From contig OZ020486.1 of assembly GCA_963971405.1 (NCBI GenBank), forward strand, positions 13,787,419 to 13,851,418: DNA of 64,000 nt, in the 5' to 3' direction. Origin of the DNA: Psococerastis gibbosa. Its lineage: Eukaryota > Arthropoda > Insecta > Psocodea > Psocidae. The notes beneath the pieces are model-generated. The model searched no databases, was not told the origin of the DNA, and saw only the letters and a list, made by a program, of their open reading frames with translations. Made by a program: the position numbers and the translations under genes. The stretch's first letter is position 1, and every line of letters starts with the position of its first letter. Below, one piece after another: positions 22,561 to 34,700 of the stretch.

Positions 22561-22689
22561 ATTGGGTTTATCTACATTAATAACAACTGCAGATGTTTAC
22601 ATTTCCGAATTTTTAAATTTGAACATTAAATTGAACACATAGCATGCCCTTTAGTATTAGCCTATTCCTGGGGTTAAAAAGTAGCCTAT

Positions 22690-23470
22690 ACAAAACAATT
22701 TTGAATAGCACTTTACATTGTAAAATTATCTTGTTTACATTTTTAATCCCAGGTTAAGATTAAAAATTATCGCCGTAATAAGCCAACTGACTGATCTACG
22801 GGGGGGGGGGGGCTATAGGTAGTGAATACCGCTAATATAGCCTAACTTATGTGAATTTAAAGAAAATCGTTTGAGCCATTTTTGAGCAAAAATGGTTAAG
22901 CTATTTTTGGGGGAGTTTTTGATGGGTAAACCCCCAAAATTGAGTTCAAAGTTCAAAATTCAAGTTGAAAACGCAAAGAACAGTCCTGATATATGATTTT
23001 TGTGAAACTACCTATAGGTACCGGGATATGCCAAATGTTTTCATCTAAAATCACCGACGAGTAGTTTGCCCGTAAACCGACGAACAGACACAGATAGATA
23101 GATATTTCGTAAAACCCACTTTTCTGGTTCCAGCAGTCAGCAGCCTGATCGAGACGATTATATAATACCAGGGTTAAATAAATACCCTAGGATTATAACT
23201 GTAAACAAACAAATTTTGAATAGCACTTATTTCCTTTAATTATAAAATTATCTTGTTTACATTTTTATTACCAAGGGATTAAATAAATACCGGTATTATA
23301 ATCGCCTCGATCGGGCTGCAGGGGATTAAATAAAAACCCTAGGATTATAACTGTAAACAAACAAATTTTGAATACCACTTTCCATTATAAAATTATCTTG
23401 TTTACATTTTTAATACCAGGGGATTAAATAAATATTATTAAATATATAAATAATATTATAATCACCTCGA
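22690..23470. repeat. Diverged tandem units, about 120-160 bp
   Basis: The sequence ACAAATTTTGAATA(G/C)CACTT, then TATAAAATTATCTTGTTTACA and GGGATTAAATAAATACC, recurs three to four times at about 22690-22760, 23205-23290, 23330-23430 and beyond. Units end with a block near TATAATCRCCTCGATC. The unit order is broken by the TIR fragment above. Confidence 0.6.
22850..23135 (-). mobile_element. Inverse fragment of the TTGCTTTCC TIR element
   Basis: On the minus strand it reads AAGTGGGTTTTACGAAATAT, then a degraded GTCTGT tract, then GGCAAACTACTCG, as in 165-290. The runs GGGGGGGGGGGG at about 22801 and the TTTTGAATAGCACTT/TTTACATTTTTAATACC tandem units at 22690-23450 flank it. Confidence 0.5.
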
Positions 23471-23981
23471 TCAGGCCACAGGAGCGCTATTATGACGATT
23501 TGGGATTGACATAATTCGCAGGGGTTTATTTTTTAATACCTACCGCAGTTGTCACGTGACGGAGTTAAAATATTCACGGGAAATTCAAATTAATAAATTA
23601 TTGGAATACAATACAATAAGTTGCATTGTTTTATAATTGATGGAAATACTAATTAACATTAAAATGTACAGGTAGAATTTTGAAATATGATAACAATTTT
23701 AATTAATCTGCTAGACATCTGATAAGGGAGAAAAAATTGAAAACTCACCAAAATATATAGCCGAGGATTAATTTATCAATTTGAATTTCCCGCGCATTTT
23801 GCACTCATTTGTTTAAAACAATTGAATAAACCCCGCTATTTTGTTAATCCCACAAATCACCATAATAGGGCTGCTGCTGAGACGTGTAAATCCATTGAAA
23901 TCTCGAAATCTATCACTTCGATCATCACTATAAAGCTTTTCCATATACCATTCTATAAATAGACTGACCTTCTCGAAATGG

Positions 23982-24070
23982 GAGTCCGTACATGGTGGAG
24001 CGTCAGACGAAACCGAGATGAGTGGAGGAGTGTGTCGACCATGCCAAAGCCCGTCAGGGCTCTGTAGAGC
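23982..24070 (+). mobile_element. LINE 3'-end fragment
   Basis: It shares GGGAGTCCGTA, GTGGAGCGTCAGAC and GAGTGGAGGAGTGT with the larger LINE relic at 62560-63015. It encodes the last residues of the same family of reverse transcriptase. Only about 90 bp remain. Confidence 0.65.
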
Positions 24071-24179
24071 CAGAAGAAGATCGTATAAATAGGAAATCAA
24101 AAATTGTGTAACTTAGCTATTCGGTGCTTCATTAATATTGTGCATACAGATTCCCCATGAAATAAACAAAAAATAACAA

Positions 24180-24400
24180 AAACTTGGAGTTTTAGAAAAA
24201 CTTGTTAGGCTATAACAACCCGAATTAGTAAAACCCAAATAATCGTTAAGAAATTAACTTTGTCTAAGAAACCCACTTGTGTTAGTATAAAACCCTGAGC
24301 GCTTTCGGCAAGAACTGCCATCTACAGAGGGAAACCCACTAGCACAGTTACACCTTATCTGCGATTTGAGACTTGCTCAACTCGAGGAGAAGATGCAAAT
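24180..24400 (+). repeat. Interspersed repeat (copy 2 at 47905-48127)
   Basis: The two copies share GGCAAGAACTGCCATCTACA, then AGGGAAACCCACTAGCACAG and CTCGAGGAGAAGATGCAAAT at high identity. They are direct copies of about 220 bp. The family is not identified. Confidence 0.85.
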
Positions 24401-25722
24401 GTTCTCTAAGTTTTTGTTATTTTTTGTTTATTTAAATGAAATACCACGTAGTAATCTAATTATCTATGTCCCCATGAAACAAGAATTAAGGTGTTGGTGG
24501 GCTGGGAAACGTATATTAGGTCCCAGCATAAGAATACAATTTTATTAATCTAGTGGTAGTCTACTACAGATATAGGCTACCAGGCAAAATATTCCTCTAA
24601 GGCTTTTAATTAACATATAGTATATATTGTTGTCTTACAATTACATTTCGGCTTTATAATCAGCTAGTGGTCAAAGGCCAAAGCGTGATTGATATTCATA
24701 ATCAGTTTAAGCTCGTCGCCTGATCCTAGACTATACTTTCTATTCTTACGCATAGGTACCTATTTAAAAGATGCTAATTTATACTGTATCACGGATAGGA
24801 ACCTACCTACGATAGTTTTATTCGATAGGCCTACAGAATATTATTATAGTTTTAAGCACTCAGCCGCGGTGTGAATTGGTGGTGCTCATGAGCAGCCTAT
24901 AAAATTGATAAGGCAAGTTCTACTGCGGCGTGGGCAGTAGATATAGCTTGTTCTAGGTTACCTACCTTTGGCATTTTAATTTAGATTAGAGACCAACCTG
25001 CCGAGAATACAGATAGACCTAAGAGCAGGCTAAGACCTTACAGTTTAGACTACCTAAAAGTCTGTTTTGTTTTGTTACATGTAACTTACATGCATTAGAA
25101 GGCCGTACATGTGGCTAGCTCAGCTAGCCGAAATGTTGCAGATACTGGAACTTGGACCTTATAAGTCTTTTAAGTCAGTGACGAACTATTATGACCTTAT
25201 TTTGGAGGTTACCGTACCTACTATAAAAATAATTAACTGTTATTTTGAAGGCGCGTCCATAAATATTTATTTATTAATAAACACATAGCACGGGCCAACA
25301 CGGCATATTATATAAATGTATTCGGGCATTCTCGCTATCGTATATAGAATTCCCATCTATAAGAAAAAGCTTCCCTTCTTCTTCTTCTTCCACTTTAATG
25401 CCGCGTGCGCAGCGTGAAAAACAGAAAAATCAATGGAGTAAATTAATTATTAATAATCTTATTACTTAATAATTTTTTTAATATATTGATATTGGCTACC
25501 CTGAATAACACCACACTCAGTCAATTTTAAATTTAAATTGATTTAACAACCCCTCTACAAGTTATTAAAGATTTATAACAATGCAATAAACTCTTATCAG
25601 AGAGTATAGTAATATTGTATTGTCACCTGAGACATTATTGTGAATTTGTTTGAAACAATTGGCAATACTCAAACTTTGCAAAATGTTCTTGGCGCGAAAT
25701 ATTTGAAATTTGAACTTAATAA

Positions 25723-25730
25723 TGACGTCA
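25723..25730. promoter_or_regulatory. Palindromic CRE-like site upstream of ACO2
   Basis: TGACGTCA ends 32 bases before the proposed ACO2 start codon. It is a full CREB/ATF consensus. The same octamer occurs at least seven times in the window, so the promoter role is inferred from position only. Confidence 0.4.
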
Positions 25731-25762
25731 CAGTCTTTGCCTTTGTTTAGTAGTCTGCTGCC

Positions 25763-28700
25763 ATGGCTCACTCAATGAGGCTCGTTAGTAGCCAGGTTCG
25801 TTTTATTTTATTTTATACTTTGATTGTTACTAGGTTTTCTACTAGAAATGCAAGAAAGTTGTCAAAAGACGCTTGCCATATAGTTAAAGTGAAAATATTA
25901 TTCTCCCAACAAGTTTTGCTGAGTTTTGGAGTTCATTGGTTGACCGCATTTTTTTGTAGAGGTCATGCCAAGAAAAATTTATATTAAGCACTTTTCTTTT
26001 CGACTAAGACATTTTATACTTGCTTTCAAGATAACTATTTTGAACGTAAAAAAACGTTGGTTAGTATTCAAGCAAGGGTCGTGCCTTCGCATTTTTGTTA
26101 GAAGAGTAACCAAGGCCTCAGAGGCAGCCTAATTGTATTGGCTTCCGAACCTGGAAGCAAGTTTTCATGTAATTGTATTAATGTGTTATGTATATTAACT
26201 GTTATAAATAATTGCATACCCTACCCTAACTTACTACCCACGAACAACTTTTGTCATCCATTTCTTTAGGTCGACTAAGGGCTAAGGCCCGGTACACCCG
26301 GACAATTTGAACGCCGGTGATCGGCTGATACATTTGAGACGTGAACAAATGGGCTGGTGATGGGTTGCTGCAAAAAAGGTCTACTTCAGAAGATTTTTTA
26401 ATTCGCTGGTGTAGCTGGCGTATCGAGATTCGAGGGGAAACTCTAGCGACAAGAGAGCAAGAGTAATCTGCTTTAGTAGAAGCTTGGGTTTTGCAGCAAG
26501 CAACCCAATTGCTACCATACCAAATTTCGCAGCAGCTAATCACCGGCGTTCGAATCGTCCGAGTGTGCTGGACCCAATAATGGCTATTCATATCCATTCC
26601 ATCCGTTCTACAACCACATCTGTTCTTTTAATGCCTCTATGGCCCGGTACATACGGATATTTTCATGGGGTCAAATGAGAGAAAAATCTGTTTCTGAACG
26701 CACTTCAATAAATTTCTAGGTCGCTGGCGTGACGAGGGGAAAACTGTGCACCTGCGACAGGCCAGCGACCAAAATGTGCTTCAGTAGACTCGGGAGTGCA
26801 GCAAGGAACCAATTTGCGCCCATGGCAAATTATTCCGCTAATAACTGGCGTTCGAATCGTCCGAGTGTACCGGGCCTAAGTTAGAAATGTAAAGTCGTAA
26901 AGTTTTTGTTTAGTTATTGTGAAGATCGTGGCTCCTTGCTCATGAAATGATTTTTATTTTTTTAATGTTTAGTCATTTTTTAAATGAATAAATGAAAGAT
27001 AAGTGGACCCTGCTACACGAATACCATTAGGATATCCTTTTTACAAGACCGATGAGTCGCAACTCCTTGTACCGTATAGTTTTTCCTAAACAAGGAATCA
27101 AGTATAATGTAAACGGAATTTTTATCATAATGATGGGCTTGTTGTTCAGAACAGCCAACCTATGTTGTTAGTGTCCCAAACTGAAAATAGATTATGGCAT
27201 GCCTAAATTTGTTATTCTGAGCGCTGGCGTGAGATTAATTTAATAATAGTGTTTCATCCTATTGTTTTACCAACCAACCATCATTAATGCTGCTTGTGAA
27301 TCAACCTTGAAACTCACATAAGTGGGGTGTCTTTTTTTTACTGCAGTAACTTCTGGGCCTATCTAATAAGTGCAAAGGATATGAAATCTATTAGGCCATC
27401 TGGGGCTAAGTAGCATAGTTTAATATATTCCAATTGGACTTTCCTTTTTCTATTTATTACTATAACTCCAGTTAGAACATACAGTATATAAAATACATTC
27501 AATAGACTACTTGAGAATTTTTGAAAACCTATTTTATGCATTATCTATCTATTTTATGCCTCTTATTTTTTTCCTTCTGATAAAACTTTAATTAGTTGGG
27601 TAAAAATATTTTTCCCACTTAATGTGACGCGGCGGAGTAGCCGCCAGTACTAATTCCCTAGCACCCAATACAAAAGGTCACCCATTTGTGCCGGCGTTTT
27701 GGCTCTTATAATCCACAGTTAAGAACCAGCATTTATTTATTTATTTTTTGCTATTTAGAATTTCTTCATGCAAAAAAATCATATAACCTATAAACATGAA
27801 ACCTATTTGTGTTCCCAATTTTTTACTTTATGTTTTGAAGAGTTTTACCGAACTGAGTCAGTTACGATGCATTTGGCCTCATACCTTTTGGGAAAGTTTT
27901 TATCAAGAAGTTGTGAACTTTATCATTGATAACATGGTCTCGTGATTGAAGCTCTTGTACTTCAAGGTTGAGATATTGTAAGTGGCTTGTTTGCTTTTTA
28001 TTCGTCAGATTTTCTCTTTATTGTCATTCCGATCTGAACTTGGTCTCATTAATAATACATTTAGGAATAAAAATTTTCAAAACGTGTGCCTCGGTCTTGT
28101 CATTTAAGAGGATAAGCTGTACGTAGAAAATTGTGTCCCCAAAATTAAATACTTTTCATTTTTTATTTCATTTACTCAGCAAGATATTAAATATAGTTGT
28201 TGAAGACTACTTCGTGCATCATATAATCGGTTATTTTTACTGTTCGAATTTGTAGTTTTCCCATAAATTCCATTTTATGTGCAATTTTAGTCCCCAGTGG
28301 TTTTTATGAAAGAACTTGTGTTGTCAATAATTTAATATCTCCCATTATATGATGCATGAAGTAGTCTTATAAAACTTACATGAGCCAAATCTTTAGTAAC
28401 TTGCTTTTTTAAATAAATAAAAATAAAAAGTCAATAAAAACAACCAATTTTGGGTTGCTAATTTTCTACGTAGCATATTCTCTCAACTGGCCATAGTGGT
28501 AGCCCACGTTTATCTGTCTTTGGAATCATAAATTATCGAGTTGCTCAGCAAGTTCTGCTTATGAAAGCTAATAAAAAACCCGAATGTCGAAATAATTCGC
28601 TTCCATCAAGGTCGTTTTTTAGCTGACCTCCCGTTCTGGGCATGCTTTATACAGCCCATTGGCTATTGCACAATGTGGACTTTGATCCGTCGGGCTTGCC

Positions 28701-31700
28701 AATAGATGATCTAACACTGCTGACAAGAACTTTTGTCTTTCCGTAAATAGACCGCGGTGCAGTATTAAAATTCAACCATTGCTTCAGTATTAGTCAGGAC
28801 ATGTAGAGTAGTCGTACGGAAGTCAGGACATGAAGAGTAGTACAGACTTTCACCTGAAAAGTTGTTGGTTCAAGTCCCACACTTACTACATTTTGTGGCC
28901 ATGCTTTGGAGGGCATGTAAAGCAGGCGGTCAGGGGCTTTCCTAGATGAGCGTAACAGAGGGCTTTATAGCACTAACTCCGTTAGGTTGGCTTAGTAACA
29001 GAACAAAGAGTCAATAGTTATTTTATTTTATAAAAACATTCATTTATAGCCTAAATAACTAATTGTCACTACACAAGTCGAGCTTAATGCTCAGTCTTCT
29101 GGTACTAAGAGTATTAAGTCACTTTATTTCGACATCAACCATAGCCTACGACCATTGCACCGGAATAAAATTACATTTTGTTTGGTCGTACTTATTACTT
29201 ATTACGCAAGTAATTAGACTATCTTTTATCAGTGTCAGTCGCTCTTAAAGATGATCCATTATCTTAATCCAGTTATTTTGCCATCGTTTGGTTTGTTGTA
29301 TTTAGGTTCTAGTCTGCTATTGGACTTTGGAATTAAATAACTTTTTTATGGGTCCACTGTCCAGGTGCTTTCCTTTGCATTGCAGTTGCTCTTCCTGTCC
29401 ACTTAATCTTCTGTTTGTTCCTCATTAACTCCCTTTGGTTAATCCATCAGCTGATAGAAATAAAGAATGGACATTGGACACCCTAACTTTTGAAATAATT
29501 GGTAGAACATAAAAAAGTGAATAAGAACAATAATAATTATTAAATAACAGGATGGTAAAATTTTGCAACTGGCGATTGTCGTTGCCTATGAAGTTCACAT
29601 CTACAATTTTAATTTCAGCGACGAAACGTACCTTAACAAAAAAGCGAGTTATACGGAAACTGAGCTTAATGGGGGGTCGGTTATGACAGCCCCATTATTA
29701 ATCTAGATATTTCCCTTGAGCCTAGTGTAATTGGACTATTTGATACGAGATTTGCCGGTAAGAAGACAAATAAGCAAAAAATATGTATATAGTGTTTATT
29801 TTATTTATATTTCCTTTAGGAAAGTTTGTTAACATCCAAATCCTGACGTCATTGTTTCTAATATGGTTACAGCGGGCAGTCCTACAGCTCCTGACAAACC
29901 CTACAAAATGTTTCACCCCCGTGGTGGTGAGAGTGGCCGGGGTGGCCATGAGCCGCCTTGATAAGGATCCCCTCCCCTATGAGAAGCTGCAAAAGAATTT
30001 GGATGTCGTCAAAAAGCGATTGAACCGACCGCTGACTCTGTCTGAAAAGGTCCTCTACTCCCATCTGGACGATCCCAAGGCTCAAGATGTCGAGCGAGGA
30101 GTCTCATACCTTAGGTTGCGACCTGACAGAGTGGCTATGCAGGATGCTACTGCCCAAATGGCCATGTTGCAGTTTATTTCTTCAGGTGCGTAATCCTAAT
30201 TAGCAGTGTAGAGCTTTTGCGTAAAAGAGATCAAGGAATCGCCCCCTTTGGGTGTCAAAAAATCACTAAAGGGAACATAATGACACCCCGACTGTGAATG
30301 ATGCACTATATTATTGCTTTCCTATTTATAAGTTAGTATAAGGAAAGTTTTGTAATGGTTGTAATATTCGATGTCGAGTTTACACCGGATTTACACGTCC
30401 CTGGGATTTTACGAAACATCTTTTGTTGGTCTGTCTAACTCGATTTGGGGTCAAACTACTCCATAGGATTTGATGAAATTTTGCACGTAGGTTCACATAA
30501 ATTTTGTCGCGGTTTTTTCAATTTTTATAACTTTTTTTTTTGGGGGGGGGGGGGGAGACTAAATAATAATTTTTCTGATGAACCTTTCTATCGATGCTTT
30601 CTTACATCAACTATGTTTTTGGTGCTAAATAGAGTAAGAAACCCGAATCGATTGCTTTTTCCAAGCACCGGGCCCCCTTGTTTTTGCAGGATTTTTGAAT
30701 AAGTATTCGTCTAAAATCTAAACGTTACTGCCGTTAAAAGTCGTTACGCACCATTATTTCGCTTGGCAATACGACTTTGTCTATACAGTCACATTTTTTT
30801 GAATCTGTCGTTATTGTTAACTCCATTTCGATTTCACGCGATTTCCTATGACATGAGTACTAATAGACAAATGTAGGAAAGCATGTACAAGTTCACTCGT
30901 ACCGATTCTTTAACATGCAAAATGCAATAGCCCAAACTAGTATAATAACCAATTGCTAACAAGCGCAATGCAACACCGAGCCCATACTGTTGGGTCAGGC
31001 ATTGAATCGAGTGGAACACCGAGTTTGTTCGATTTTATTATTGTATATGCTTATGCATTGTATTGGGTTTTGTTCATTTCATTGCCTGGTTAAAACATTA
31101 GTAATCAATTGAATTGCACCCTGTTCGGACAGCTGTAGTTCTATATTAAAAAATGTTTTGTCAGAATCTCTCCTAAAACCTGTTAGATTTTAAGTGGATT
31201 TATTATATTTCAGGTCTTCCACGAGTGGCTGTTCCATCAACCATCCACTGCGATCACTTGATTGAAGCTCAGGTTGGTGGCGTTCAGGACTTGAAGCGTG
31301 CTAAAGCCACCAATGAAGAGGTAAGAGGATTATATTTCTTTAGTTCATAATATAATTTACGTAGAGTGTTCAGAATCTTGTTAATTTCTGAAACGAATCA
31401 TGAACATCTCATAAGTAGAAGTGCGGCTGACTGGAGAAATTGAACATTTTGAACACATTGAACTTAGACTGAATTTTGCTTTATGTAGCTGAATTAATTG
31501 TATAGTCAAAAACAATTTAATAGAGGGACATTATGACCTCTATCTTGCAATAAAGTACGTGAAGAGTAACGTAAAGATTTGAATAAGGATGCGTGTGTGT
31601 AGGGTGACACAGTCCAACAACCTGAAAATTAAATCCAACGAGGTAAATTGTAGCTGTCTCGTTATAACCTATTGCAAAGCCTTGGAGAATTTATAGCAAA

Positions 31701-34700
31701 TTTTTGTCGGTTCGATTTCCGAAGAATATTTCACTTCAACATGCCCAAGCTTTCCCATTAGTTTATAATATGATTTGTTTCAGGTGTACAACTTCCTCAG
31801 CACGGCTGGTGCCAAGTACGGCGTTGGGTTCTGGCACCCCGGCTCCGGCATCATCCATCAAATCATCCTGGAGAACTACGCATTCCCGGGGCTGGTCATG
31901 ATCGGCACGGACTCTCACACTCCCAACGGTGGCGGTCTCGGCTGTCTATGTATCGGCGTGGGTGGAGCAGACGCTGTTGATGTCATGGCTGACATTCCGT
32001 GGGAACTCAAGTGCCCCAAGGTGACTTCCTCTTCCGTTCCCTTCTGTTAACAATAAATAACAATAAATCCCTTATGTTAATCATAGAGCGCGGTTTGAGT
32101 TGACTATTGCATTTTAGTTCTTTGCCACACTCAGCCTTCTCTTTGCCCCTGTCACTTGGACCAGCTCATTTACCACACCCTGGCGACTTGAATCGACTAT
32201 TGATGCTGATGATAAATGAGCGTCATAGTAGTTTCGAAAAAAATCTGGAGACATCGAACAGATAGTACAGAGGCGACAGGTTGTACTGGTTCTTGGGGTC
32301 GAGTCCCGCTCAGTTTTTTCTGGATTTTCCTTTTCGGGTATGATTTTGTGCCATTTTCATATATTTGTAACTGTTGAAGGAGGGATTAAGTAATTTCGTC
32401 AAATTGACTCTACCACAAAATATTTTGATTGTGTCTTAATGACCCGTTAGTGGGTGCGTTAGTTTCAATCAGTCAATAACTGACTCGTTTAGTTAAATTG
32501 TTAAGCCAAATTGTTTCTTTTTTATCAGGTCATTGGCGTCAAGTTGACTGGAAAACTATCTGGGTGGACATCACCTAAGGATATCATCCTTAAGGTAGCT
32601 GGTATTCTCACTGTCAAGGGAGGTACTGGAGCCATCGTTGAATACTTCGGCCCTGGAGTTCAGTCTATTTCATGCACAGGTACGCTCATTTAAGTATTCA
32701 AAAATAATCCAGGTTTAAAGTAATTTTCCGTAATTGTATAACTTATTGTGTTTTCCGTTACTTATCACATTCCTCAAATATAATTTTCATTTAATTTCTT
32801 TAGGAATGGCTACCATTTGCAACATGGGCGCTGAAATCGGTGCGACCACCTCTATCTTCCCCTACAACAGCCGCATGTCCGACTACCTGAAGGCGACAAG
32901 CCGGGAAGACATTGCTAAGGAAGCCGACCGGTTCCACAAATCCCTTCTGTCGGCCGATCCCGACTGCAAATACGACGAAGTGGTGGAAATCAACCTTGAC
33001 ACACTCGAGCCCCATGTCAATGGGCCCTTCACGCCTGATCTTGCTCATCCTATTAGCCAATTGGGGAAAACCGCCAAGGAAAAGGGATGGCCCCTTGATG
33101 TTAAAGTTGGTAAGTCAGTGAGCAACCATCATCATCATAATAATCATTAAACTACTTATGCCTTCCCTAGATGCTGTGACGCGAGAACTTCGTCAGCTGC
33201 GTCATTGAAGGCGTCAGCTGACCTGGGCGCCCAATAAAGGAATATCTGCTGCTAGTGTAGGGGTCACTACATACGTGGAGCTTAAGAGGGCGTGTCAGGT
33301 TCGAGGCATGTGGAGGCTTAGATGCTGGCAACCATGATCATTCATCACATTCTCCAGTACCAGTCCCACTTGTGATCGTACTCAATTTTGTTTCTGTATC
33401 TCTTCCTTGCGCTTCCTCTTCTTGGTGTAACGTCCATTTCCTATTCCAGCCGCTTCTTCGCGCTGCGGCATTATGTTAAATTTTTGATTCATTTAACGCT
33501 ATTATATTTTGTTTGATTTGCCTACGTTCACATTTATGTTCAGAGAGGTGCTATAAATAACTGATTCCCAATGCTTGTTCTGCTGCGTTATCTATGCGTA
33601 TGAAATGAATGTCGTTGAAACTAATTCAGGTTTTAAGTGTGTATGTTATTACAGGTCTCATCGGCTCGTGCACAAACTCCAGCTACGAAGACATGGGTCG
33701 TTGTGCGTCCATTGTCAAGAATGCTCTTAAACACGGACTCAAGTCCAAGATTCCCTTCATGGTTACTCCCGGATCCGAGCAAATTAGAGCCACAATCGAA
33801 CGCGATGGCATTGTAAGTCCAATTTGTATTGGTTAAACTTTCCAATAGCAATAGGTCAATGAATCTCAAAGTCTATGGCTCGCTGAGGCCCTGAAGGTCT
33901 CAGCCTGAAGATTAAAAAAACACAATCTTATAAATTAACAGTAAAAAATTAGAAAATGTTATTAAAAAAAAAGACTAATCTCATGCAAGCAATTGAATGA
34001 ATATACCGAATAACCTCTTCAGTCGCCCTGCGGGTGTTGAGTCACGATAGGTCTCTGATCGCATGGAGTGAAGACTCTAGCAAACCTTTAAAATATAAAT
34101 CCTAATTAGTGGTAAGTTAGGGTTATTTGGCGCTACCCAGGGATAATCTAACCTTTCAAGCCATGGCGGCTTACTGTTACGCGCTTTGCTAACTTGGCAA
34201 ATCTTTGCCTCTAATCTCACCTTAATGCTTTTGTTCTTGCTTCTCAGGCCCAAACTCTGAGGGACTTCGGCGGCACTGTACTTGCGAACGCTTGCGGCCC
34301 CTGCATTGGTCAGTGGGACCGAAAGGACGTGAAGAAAGGAGAGAAGAACACAATCGTGACTTCGTACAACAGGAATTTCACGGGACGTAACGACGCCAAC
34401 CCCGCCACTCACGCCTTCGTCACCTCACCCGAACTCACCGTCGTCCTCTCCCTAGCTGGTACACTGGACTTCGACCCTACCAAGGACAAACTTAAGGGTA
34501 CCGATGGTATGTAAATAGTACAGCACCTAATTACTCTATTTGTAAAGGATAATGGTAATGGTGTAATACTAATTAACAAAGGGTTAGTTGGACTTACATT
34601 GCCTGTTGTGTTAATAGTCATTAGAGGCATGGGCCTCATGCTCTTCGAACAATTAGGGCGGCGCCCATTGTCAGGGGATGGGCAATTTAACTCCAACTAA

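Noticed and set aside
25600..25762. Iron-responsive element upstream of ACO2, as in vertebrates
   Set aside because: I find no CAGTG loop with a bulged C and paired stem before the proposed start; only CACAGTC, which does not fit.
29783..29872. ACO2 start at the ATG at 29783
   Set aside because: It encodes a very hydrophobic leader unlike a mitochondrial presequence, and a good TTACAG acceptor sits at 29872. The exon at 25763 gives a better presequence.
32270..32320. B-box-like GGGGTCGAGTCCCG in ACO2 intron 4
   Set aside because: No convincing A box at the right spacing and no cloverleaf; left as chance or an old SINE trace.
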